From Ariolimax columbianus (Eukaryota > Mollusca > Gastropoda > Stylommatophora > Arionidae), in assembly GCA_036924085.1 (NCBI GenBank), contig JAVGWX010000007.1, positions 99,629,141 through 99,693,140 on the forward strand: a stretch of 64,000 nucleotides of DNA, in the 5' to 3' direction. Below the pieces are notes generated by a model. It was not told the origin of the DNA. It searched no databases and saw nothing but the letters and a program-made list of their open reading frames with translations. Below are positions 57,901 to 64,000 of the stretch, one piece after another. Within the stretch, counting starts at the first letter, position 1; the number at the start of each line of letters is the position of its first letter. A program made the translations under genes and the position numbers.

Positions 57901-60610
57901 TTGACGTGAGGGGAAGAGTAGTGTTTAAACAATTATCTCAGACAACACCAGGGGGAAGAGATTGTATGGTTGGGGCAGAGAAATGGGCAGATTTAATAGA
58001 AGAGATGGGTAGGTTGAGGGGAAGGGAAGAGTAATGTTTAAACACCTGGCATTGTTGAATGTTATTTGGAGCGGAAGTCACCATTCTTGTGGCGAGTGTC
58101 TTGTGTCTGGCCTTGTTGTTTAATGTTATGGGAGCTGAAGTCACCATTCTTGTGGCAAGTGTCTTGTGTCTGGTCTTGTTGTTGAATGTTATGGGAGCTG
58201 AAGTCACCATTCTTGTGGCAAGTGTCTTGTGTCTGGTCTTGTTGTTGAATGTTATTTGAAGCGGAAGTCACCATTCTTGTGGCGAGTGTCTTGTGTCTGG
58301 CCTTGTTGTTGAATGTTATGGGGAGCTGAAGTCACCATTCCTGTGGCAAGTGTCTTGTGTCTGGTCTTGTTGTTGAATGTTATGGGAGCTGAAGTCACCA
58401 TTCTAGTGGCGAGTGTCTTGTGTCTGGCCTTGTTGTTGAAATGTTATGGGGGGCTGAAGTCACCATTCTTAGGTGAAGTGTCTTGTGTCTGGTCTTGTTG
58501 TTGAATGTTATGGGAGGCTGAAGTCACCATTCTTAGGTGAAGTGTCTGGTCTTGTTGTTGAATGTTATGGGGGTTGAAGTCACCATTCTTGTGGCAAGTG
58601 TCTTGTGTCTGGTCTTGTTGAATGTTATGGGGAGTTGAAGTCACCATTCTTGTGGCAAGTGACTTGTGTCTGGTCTTCTTGTTGAATGTTATGGGGTGTT
58701 GAAGTCACCATTCTTGTGGCAAGTGTCTTGTGTCTGGTCTTGTTGAATGTTATGGGGGTTGAAGTCACCATTCTTGTGGCAAGTGTCTTGTGTCTGGTCT
58801 TGTTGAATGTTATGGGGAGTTGAAGTCACCATTCTTGTGGCAAGTGACTTGTGTCTGGTCTTGTTGTTGAATGTTATGGGGAGCTGAAGTCACCATTCTT
58901 AGGTGAAGTGTCTTGTGTCTGGTCTTGTTGTTGAATGTTATGGGAGCTGAAGTCACCATTCTTAGGTGAAGTGTTTTGTGTCTGGTCTTGTTGTTGAATG
59001 TTATGGGGAGCTGAAGTCACCAATTCTTAGGTGAAGTGTCTTGTGTCTAGCCTTGTTGAGTGTTATGGAGGCTGAAGTCACCATTCTTAGGTGAAGTGTC
59101 TTGTGTCTGGTCTTGTTGTTGAATGTTATGGGGAGCTGAAGTCACCATTCTTGTGGCAAGTGACTTGTGTCTGGTCTTGTTGTTGAATGTTATGAGGAGC
59201 TGAAGTCACCAATTCTTAGGTGAAGTGTCTTGTGTCTGGCCTTGTTAAGTGTTATGGAGGCTGAAGTCACCAATTCTTAGGTGAAGTGTCTTGTGTCTGG
59301 CCTTGTTGAGTGTTATGGAGGCTGAAGTCACCATACTTAGGTGAAGTGTCTTGTGTCTAGCCTTGTTGAGTGTTATGGAGGCTGAAGTCACCATTCTTAG
59401 GTGAAGTGTCATGTGTCTAGCCTTGTTGAGTGTTATGGAGGCTGAAGTCACCATTCTTAGGTGAAGTATTTTGTGTCTGGTCTTGTTGTTGAATGTTGTG
59501 GGAGGCTGAAGTCACCATTCTTAGGTGAAGTGTCTTGTGTCTGGTCTTGTTGTTGAATGTTATGGGGGTTGAAGTCACCATTCTTGTGGCAAGTGTCTTG
59601 TGTCTGGTCTTGTTGAATGTTATGGGGAGTTGAAGTCACCATTCTTGTGGCAAGTGACTTGTGTCTGGCCTTGTTGTTGAATGTTATGGGGGCTGAAGTC
59701 ACAATTCCTAGGTGAAGTGTCTTGTGTCTGGCCTTGTTGAATCACCAAATCATCTTATTTTCCGTATTTTATATACTTCGACATCTGCTTAAATTAATTG
59801 CACTTACATGTAGGTATCATGATTATAGCAACATGTGAGAGATGCTCATCCATGTGAATCATGGACCATGAATAAACAAGCAGAGAAAGTGAGTTATACA
59901 ATGTTATGTACAGCCGTTATTGTTTTATGGCATTCAGCTCTGTATGATGAATAAAGAAATACCAAAATCACTGGCTACACCAGCATTGGTATTGTTAAGA
60001 AGAATCTTTATATGTCCTGGACAGCTTAACAAATCCAAAGAAGATATAATACAAGAAAACAATATCAATAGGACACTGCTAATGAATATAAAAAGTAGAC
60101 CAGAAGTTGTCATTGGACACATATTCTGGCTGGAAGATCTTGTGACACATACTCAGACTAGAAGATCTTATGACACATACTCAGACTGGAAGATCTTGTG
60201 ACACATACTCAGGCTGGAAGATCTTTTGACACATACTCAGGCTGGAAGATCTTGTGACAACAGAAAGGATCGAGATCAAGAAAAGCAAAGAAAAAAGATA
60301 TATGAAAACATGATAATGGGAATGAGAAAACAGTGAAGTGAGCATCATAGTTGGTGAAATGATCTAATACAGATGGTGGTAGAAGAAATTGATTGTTATC
60401 GCTCCTGCACATCACTTGCCAAGGATGATGATGGAGATGATGATGATAGATAGACAGATATATTTAGACAAATGCATGAATACCTGTTTGTAGACTTTAT
60501 AGCTGCGGTCTTTACTACTGTCAGAGACAGAGTTGGTAATGAGAAATGTGTTTTCATTCTACAGAATTTGTCTGAGCTTGTCCTTGACTTTGAAAGATGC
60601 TACAGGAAGT
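42701..60610 (+). CDS. VASH: Vasohibin, tubulin tyrosine carboxypeptidase (partial: six exons, both ends missing)
   Basis: Exons at 42701-42900, 43485-43576, 48252-48308, 48745-48819, 56182-56353 and 60565-60610 join in phase at GT/AG sites to give 213 residues spanning most of the vasohibin transglutaminase-like domain. The catalytic Cys ([10 protein letters not shown], codon 48794-48796), His (RHIVLG, 56261-56263) and Ser (GMSRRED, 56312-56314) are separated by 35 and 17 residues, as for human VASH1 Cys169/His204/Ser221. Vasohibins, bound to the small chaperone SVBP, remove the C-terminal tyrosine of alpha-tubulin; that activity is inferred from the family. Exon 42701 opens with two bases of a split codon, so at least one upstream exon with the start is not identified. 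Exon 60565 ends with one base of a codon (expected Trp), so the C-terminal region lies beyond 64000. Introns are unusually rich in minisatellites. Confidence 0.94.
43015..43275. repeat. Poly-G tract and 17-bp minisatellite, about 13 copies
   Basis: A run of about 21 G at 43015-43035, then CAATATATGCCTTGTAA-type units (TAATAATATATGCCTTG). In the intron between vasohibin exons a and b. Confidence 0.93.
43485..43576 (+). CDS. VASH: Vasohibin exon b
   Basis: Acceptor TTTCATTAG|ATC. Encodes [20 protein letters not shown], then [10 protein letters not shown], and ends in phase 2 at GCA|GTATTC. The following A of exon c makes Gln, giving the family motif ELQYNHTG across the junction. Confidence 0.88.
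43577..44004. other. Vasohibin intron b-c, 5' part, no feature seen
   Basis: AT-rich unique intron sequence after exon b. Confidence 0.4.
44005..44255. repeat. 26-bp minisatellite, about 9 copies, diverged
   Basis: Units such as GTTAAGCTACATGTGTGGAT plus CTCTGA alternate with CTACATGTATGGGTCTCTGT forms. Confidence 0.85.
44735..45040. repeat. 51-bp minisatellite of paired half-units, about 6 copies
   Basis: AAAAATTGTTCATGGACTGG, TGAAAATTGTTAACGGACCC, GTGAAAATAGG. The two halves (TTCATGGACTGGTGAAAA and TTAACGGACCCGTGAAAA) are related, so the array began as a 24-27-bp repeat. Open over 130 codons because 51 is divisible by 3. Confidence 0.92.
45500..47826 (+). mobile_element. RTE-like LINE C-terminal fragment, internally amplified
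   Basis: Plus strand: [59 protein letters not shown]. Then follows the 85-bp array, after which the frame resumes [26 protein letters not shown]-stop, with a (GAT)n tail at about 47808-47826. The block order (KYLGxxIT, GSETW, AFEMW, GHVLRH, GRGRPR, W+D) is the usual LINE RT C-terminus. Confidence 0.85.
46034..47735. repeat. 85-bp satellite, about 20 copies, LINE-derived
   Basis: Unit ATGCTGAAATGGAGATAATG, GGAGAGAGGGCCATCAAGAC, TCACCTTTACATCTCAGGCA, TGCAGGGACATTAAAGTACA, AACTT. Units differ at only a few positions (ACTT/ACGT, GGAGATA/AAGATA/GGAGAGA), arranged in recurring combinations. The first unit is continuous with the LINE's [20 protein letters not shown] frame and the last with its C-terminus. 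Confidence 0.97.
47827..48251. other. Vasohibin intron b-c, 3' part, no feature seen
   Basis: Unique AT-rich sequence up to the exon c acceptor. Confidence 0.4.
48252..48308 (+). CDS. VASH: Vasohibin exon c (57-bp microexon)
   Basis: Acceptor ACCAG|A and donor GG|GTAAGT. Encodes [19 protein letters not shown], an almost exact vasohibin motif. Phases on both sides agree with exons b and d. Too short to show up as an open reading frame. Confidence 0.93.
48745..48819 (+). CDS. VASH: Vasohibin exon d (catalytic cysteine)
   Basis: Acceptor GATTTCAG|G, donor AAT|GTATCC. Encodes [20 protein letters not shown] then VILG, with the nucleophile Cys at 48794-48796. The split Ile codon AT|A is completed by exon e. 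The 42/35-bp array starts only about 37 bases after this exon. Confidence 0.93.
48856..50965. repeat. 42/35-bp minisatellite, about 50 copies
   Basis: Long unit GACAGACTGCCACATTCTAC, ATACTACATGCAACATTCCC, TT (42 bp) interspersed with a 35-bp form lacking 7 bases (TTCTACA). Long and short forms are mixed in runs such as long-long-short. Degenerate edges continue to about 51120. Starts about 37 bases after vasohibin exon d. Confidence 0.97.
51145..52590 (+). mobile_element. RTE-like LINE copy K (RT with FADG, broken)
   Basis: Plus strand. [114 protein letters not shown] (FADD is expected; the second catalytic Asp is Gly), [11 protein letters not shown], then [75 protein letters not shown]. Stops at 51601-51603 and 52015-52017 plus later ones. 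Inactive. It lies in vasohibin intron d-e, abutting the 42/35-bp array. Confidence 0.92.
52800..53150. repeat. About 40-bp degenerate minisatellite, about 8 copies
   Basis: GTTGTAGGGATGGGTGGAGA plus TTATC(A/T)TTGTGATAAGAT, with CTTTTTGTGAT insertions. Confidence 0.85.
53246..53405. repeat. 30-bp minisatellite, about 5 copies
   Basis: GATAGTATACACATGAGACA plus CGGGACATTT with deletion of CGGGACATTA-type segments in some units. Confidence 0.9.
53406..54039. other. Vasohibin intron d-e, no feature seen
   Basis: Unique AT-rich sequence. Confidence 0.4.
54040..54480 (-). mobile_element. RTE-like LINE 3' fragment, reading frame open
   Basis: Minus strand: [96 protein letters not shown] at 54054. 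Complete LINE C-terminus with no interruption, so a fairly recent 5'-truncated insertion. The open frame upstream of about 54480 has no LINE similarity. Confidence 0.88.
54895..55085. repeat. 36-bp minisatellite, 5 copies
   Basis: CAGAAGTTAAGTGAGGACAA plus GCAGCCATTTGGATGA, nearly identical units; first and last units vary. Confidence 0.95.
55245..55370. repeat. 36-bp tandem repeat, about 3 copies
   Basis: CAAGACAATTTTTAGCAGAT plus CTGTCTATATGTTATA, head to tail. Confidence 0.93.
55415..55980 (+). mobile_element. Possible solo LTR
   Basis: Non-coding stretch beginning TGTCGTAGGCACGAG and ending ACCCTGCCACA, with a TATA-like GGGTATAAAC at 55650 and AATAAA at about 55839-55845, as an LTR would have. 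No protein-coding retrovirus-like domains, no second LTR and no clear target-site duplication were found. Weak call. Confidence 0.3.
56182..56353 (+). CDS. VASH: Vasohibin exon e (catalytic His and Ser)
   Basis: Acceptor GGCAG|A. Encodes [20 protein letters not shown], then [12 protein letters not shown] and [16 protein letters not shown]. It contains the catalytic His and the backbone/side-chain Ser. The donor AAG|GTCAAG is a weak match but gives the right phase for exon f. Confidence 0.92.
56495..56665 (-). repeat. Dispersed repeat R3, copy 3 (inverted)
   Basis: Minus strand: GCTGAAGTCGGATGTGTTGG, ACTGAAAGGTGCAAATATCG, ACACAACGCATTCCGTTTTC, AAGCCCTTTCAGGGCTTGGT, AGCAGGAGATTGAGAACGAA. The GAAGTCGGATG start is also found in SINE family 1 (1412), so R3 may be a related SINE body. 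Confidence 0.8.
56666..57878. other. Vasohibin intron e-f, 5' part, no gene seen
   Basis: AT-rich. CCCACAACTTTCAGGGGACC, GGTCTCAAGGGAG (about 57078-57113) resembles 7490-7525 (CCCACAATATTTCAAGCGACC, GGTCTCAAGGGAG), so a decayed dispersed repeat may be present in both. Confidence 0.45.
57879..58042. repeat. Direct duplication of about 50 bp, spaced 112 bp
   Basis: TTTAATAGAAGAGATGGGTG...GGGGAAGAGTAGTGTTTAAAC at 57879-57928 recurs with small changes at 57991-58042. Confidence 0.85.
58045..59745. repeat. 60-65-bp minisatellite, about 27 copies, two variant types
   Basis: Unit GAATGTTATGGGGAGCTGAA, GTCACCATTC, then either TTGTGGCAAGTG or TTAGGTGAAGTG, then TCTTGTGTCTGGTCTTGTTG. Some units lack TTG. 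Left quarter mostly the GTGGC type, then mixed, then mostly the TAGGTGA type around 59220-59470. Confidence 0.95.
59746..60119. other. Vasohibin intron e-f, no feature seen
   Basis: AT-rich unique sequence between two arrays. Confidence 0.4.
60120..60260. repeat. 28-bp minisatellite, 5 copies
   Basis: CTGGAAGATCTTGTGACACA plus TACTCAGG with AGACTA/AGACTG variants. Confidence 0.93.
60565..60610 (+). CDS. VASH: Vasohibin exon f (46-bp microexon)
   Basis: Acceptor TTCTACAG|AAT and donor T|GTAAGT. Encodes [15 protein letters not shown], matching the family segment [10 protein letters not shown]. It ends on the first base of a codon expected to be Trp. A 27-bp array follows about 30 bases downstream. 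No further vasohibin exon was found to 64000. Confidence 0.9.
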
Positions 60611-60637
60611 GTAAGTAAAATGGGATTGACAATCAGT

Positions 60638-60795
60638 AACAGGAGTTTGATGAGTAGATAACTCTTATACAGGAGTTTGATGAGCAGATAATTCTAATGC
60701 AGGAGTTCGACAATAGCTCTTATAGAAGAGTTTGATGAGCAGATAATTCTTATAGAAGAGTTTGATGAGCAGGCATTTGATGAGTACATAGCTTT
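60638..60795. repeat. 27-28-bp minisatellite, about 5 copies
   Basis: AGGAGTTTGATGAGCAGATA plus ATTCTTAT-type units starting about 30 bases after vasohibin exon f. Confidence 0.88.
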
Positions 60796-61029
60796 TTTAT
60801 AGGTTTTTTATAGGTTTTTCTCATGAAAATTTAATGTACATTTATATTTAGATTTATGCACTTTACAATTGTGATGTGTCCTGTCTGAAGTTGGAAGATT
60901 GTGCTCCGTTCCCTATGTCACCGTTCGTTGATCTAGTTATTCTTGTTTGAGTGAATCATTTGTTTACACAAGGACCCTCTGTATACCCTTCTGACCATCA
61001 GTACAGCCATTCATCAGACATATGAGCTT

Positions 61030-61590
61030 TTGCCCTGGTCTAGCAATGATAGGGAAGTGGGCACCGATATACCAATTAGACATGGTCTAACAATGTTAGG
61101 GAAGTGGGCACCGATACACCAATCAGACATGGTCTAACAATGTTCGGGAAGTGGGCACCAATACACCAATCAGACATGGTCTAACAATGTTAGGGAAGTA
61201 GGCACAGATACACCAATCAGACATGGTCTAACAATGTTAGGGAAGTGGGCACCGATATACCAGTCAGACATGGTCTAACAATGTTAGGGAAGTGGGCACC
61301 GATATACCAGTCAGACATGGTCTAACAATGTTAGGGAAGTAGGCACCGATACACCAGTCAGACATGGTCTAACAATGTTAGGGAAGTGGGCACCGATATA
61401 CCAGTCAGACATGGTCTAACAATGTTAGGGAAGTGGGCACCGATATACCAGTCAGACATGGTCTAACAATGTTAGGGAAGTGGGCACCGATATACCAGTC
61501 AGACATGGTCTAACAATGTTAGGGAAGTAGGCACCGATACACCAGTCAAACATGGTCTAACAATGTTAGGGAAGTGGGCACTGATACTCC
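61030..61590. repeat. 47-bp minisatellite, about 12 copies
   Basis: TGGTCTAACAATGTTAGGGA, AGTGGGCACCGATATACCAG, TCAGACA; variants GTAGGC and GATACACCA(A/G) alternate. Confidence 0.95.
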
Positions 61591-61864
61591 CACCAGCAAA
61601 GGAAAACTGACAGCAGGTGTAAATGAAGTGTCACAGAAACTATGACAGCAGGTGTACATGAAGGGCTTCTGTACAGCAATAGAAAACATGAAAATGAAAA
61701 GAAGGATGATGATAAAGATATAGAACAATATAAGACTGTAGGAAACAGGGTCAAGGTCAGGAATAGCCTGAACAAAAAAACTGAAAATAAAATGGTTGCA
61801 AATTCTTTTCCAAGATGATAGTCTCCAAATTTAAAAGAGGTCTACAGGAGAGATATTGATCTTT

Positions 61865-64000
61865 ATGTTTTGTTGTTGTTATGTATCAAGCGCAGCACCG
61901 AGGCTCTCACCTTTCAGTCCAATGCCATGTAATGGTATCTACACGTATTTATCAGATGTTGTCTAGTGTCATACAAAGTGTTCCATGTAACTAGCCACTG
62001 AGGAAAAAGCATTTTCCTAAAATCATTGAGCGCTGAGCACTCAAAGAGATGATGACAAACGGTTTCATATGGGTGTGTTCACAGTTGGCACTCAGGAGTA
62101 TGTTGTGGTTGGATTCTGTTCAGGTGTTTGTTTAGTGGGATGTGTTAGGTTCTCAGTCAGAAAATGGTGCTCTGATCCGTCCTTGTCAGTTGATTTAGAT
62201 TGTCATTTGGACTGGGGTTTGCCATATGTCTTTAGACCTATGTTCCTGTGTTTCCCATGGCCCATCTGTTCAGCCAAGTGTCTTTGTATGCTGATCTTAT
62301 GAGCTGTTTGGCTGTTTGTAAAGTTGTTGCTGTGTGTGGCTGTTCTTGTCTTGATCCCTCTTTTGCTAGTCTGTCTGCCTTGTCATTGCCAGGTCTGCTT
62401 GAGTGTCCAGGGATCCACTGCAAACTTTTTTGACAGCACTGGAAGTGATAATGTGGTCAGTGTCTAGAGATATTTGGATAAGGTTAGGTCTACAAAGACC
62501 AGCAACTTCTAATGCCTGAAGGACTGGCATTGAATCTATGAAAATAGTGTTTTGGACCTTTGAAGGAATGGCATAAAAAACTATCCTCAGATGGTACAAA
62601 GCGGCATCAAGTGCAGTGATCTCGGCTTCATGGTTGGAGCGAACCTCCCTACAAGCAACCGACAGCTCATCAGAGGATCCGTCCTGGTATTTTATATAAA
62701 CGCAATAACCTGCTTTGAGGGTGGCTTTAAATGCAGACCCATCAGCATATACATGTATCCATTCATCAGGATAGGCATTAACAGTTCTTTGAGCTGCTCG
62801 AATGAGAGTACTTGGATCTGAACTTTTGGTTGCATCATCTATTAAATTTGCCTGAATTTCTGATGTTTAAGGAAAGCTTGTGGAGGTATGGCTTTTACTA
62901 CTCTCTGTAATTCTTGTCTTCTTTCTCGTAGATAGTATCTGTCTTTGATTTCACTGACATGGTGAAGTACAGACTTTTGCTCAATTCAGTTTTTTGGCTG
63001 CCAGTTTTCCCACAAGGAGTCTGTTGGGGTGATCCTGTTTCATTCTGCTACTTCGCTCATAAACTTCCATAACTGCTTTATCCTTCTGCATCTCAAGGAG
63101 TTCCACTTGTGTGTGAATTTCACATGCTGCAGTTGGTGTTGTCCTTATTGCTCTACTACTGAGGCGTAGAGCACTATTTTGCAACCTGTCCAGGGATTCC
63201 AAGTTAGATTTTTAACAAGTTGTAAGGAGCGCACTATTATATTCTATTTGCTGAGTGCACATAACCAAGATATAAGCCTCTCAAAGTATCCTTGTCTGAT
63301 CCTCATGATGTACTTGTAAGCCTCTCAAATTATCCTTGTCTGATCCCTATGATCTACTAGCAAGCCTCTTTAAGTAGATCTCACAGCTTTATTCTCCATA
63401 TTCTGGATGTGATGCTTGAGGGTGAGTTGTCGATCAAGTGTGACTCCAAGATATGTGGGGTGTTTGTGGCTGAGTTGTCGATCAAGTGTGACTCCAAGAT
63501 ATGTGGGGTGTTTGTGGTTGAGTTGTCGGTCAAGCGTGACCCCAAGATATGTGGGGTGTTCTTCTCTAATCAACTGGTGTCCCTCTAATCTCAAACTTAT
63601 ATTTTGTTTGGCAACTTTGTGGCTCTTGGTGAAGATGGTATACACTGTCTTTTCACAAATGATTTTTAGTTTCCATGTTTGGCAGTAGTCATGCAGTCTT
63701 TTCAGGTCTCCATTTAGCCTTTGTCCCCCACTATCAATGTCTTCATGGCTCAGGTATATTGCCAGGTTATTAGCATACAAAGCTGTTTCAGCTTTGATCT
63801 GGTCAGCCAAGTCATTGACATAGATCAGGAAATGAGTACAGCTTAGGGATGAGCTTTGTGGTAATCCTTCTTCTAAAACTTCTTTAGAAGAGATCGCAAT
63901 CTTCACCTTCGTCTGGATCGTTCGCTATGTCAGGAAGTACTTTATCCAATTGTAGAGCTTGCCATGAATTCCCATGTTAAACATCTTTATCAGGAAATCT
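61865..64000 (-). mobile_element. RNase H LINE copy M (decayed, cut by window edge)
   Basis: Minus strand, 5' end outside the window. RT part: GLPQSSSLSCTHFLIYVNDL, ALYANNLAIYLS (the FADD box has become YANN), LHDYCQTWKLKI, then TYLGVTLDRQL repeated three times. Downstream: ESLDRLQNSALRLSSRAIRT, NTIFIDSMPVLQALE, MQWIPGHSSRPGNDKADRLA, and a C-terminal HHLFECSALNDFRK block. The 3' end near 61870 has a (CAA)n tail on the minus strand. RT is dead by its active-site change and several frameshifts. Confidence 0.87.
63416..63566. repeat. 48-bp triplication inside LINE copy M
   Basis: GAGTTGTCGATCAAGTGTGA, CTCCAAGATATGTGGGGTGT, TTGTGGCT three times, in frame, so the LINE thumb motif HPTYLGVTLDRQL-x-HK occurs three times. 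Confidence 0.95.

Noticed and set aside
60611..64000. Next vasohibin exon (expected to start with GG completing Trp)
   Set aside because: Looked for an acceptor followed by a sequence matching WHVLKKVKLG; none found, so the exon is placed outside the window.

Overview
This is a stretch of animal nuclear genome. It has spliced genes with GT/AG introns, abundant non-LTR retrotransposons and tRNA-derived SINEs, and very many minisatellites. Gene content and retroelement style fit a lophotrochozoan, most likely a gastropod or other mollusc. That placement is inference: no rRNA or mitochondrial marker is present.

Three host genes can be read from splice sites, reading phase and protein motifs. 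(1) A complete clan-2-like cytochrome P450 on the plus strand (826-9005), three exons, 494 residues, all hallmark motifs intact. (2) A complete ERG28 homologue on the minus strand (33735 down to 13494), four small exons, 154 residues, ending in a KKxx ER-retrieval motif. (3) The 5' and central part of a vasohibin (tubulin tyrosine carboxypeptidase) gene on the plus strand: six exons between 42701 and 60610 with the Cys-His-Ser catalytic residues at the vertebrate spacing. Its first exon was not found and its 3' end lies outside the window. The P450 and ERG28 genes converge, with no gene recognised between them. ERG28 and vasohibin diverge.

Layout: 1-9100 P450 gene, introns with a SINE, a LINE remnant and several arrays; 9100-13490 intergenic with 51-bp and 32-bp arrays and a LINE remnant; 13494-33735 ERG28, introns filled with at least seven LINE copies or fragments, including one LINE inserted in another with a 15-bp target-site duplication; 33740-42700 intergenic with an inverted SINE pair, a 5'-inverted LINE with an 11-bp target-site duplication, a nearly intact CR1-like LINE and two arrays abutting vasohibin; 42701-60610 vasohibin exons separated by large arrays (85-bp x about 20, 42/35-bp x about 50, 60-65-bp x about 27) and LINE fragments; 60610-64000 a 47-bp array and a decayed RNase H-bearing LINE running off the edge.

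About 25 different tandem arrays make up roughly a fifth of the window. The most interesting single observation is the 85-bp satellite in a vasohibin intron, which was generated from the 3' coding part of a LINE: the LINE reading frame enters the array on one side and leaves it on the other. I see no operon-like or defence-like system. The three host genes have unrelated roles: microsomal oxidation, sterol C4-demethylation scaffold, and microtubule detyrosination.
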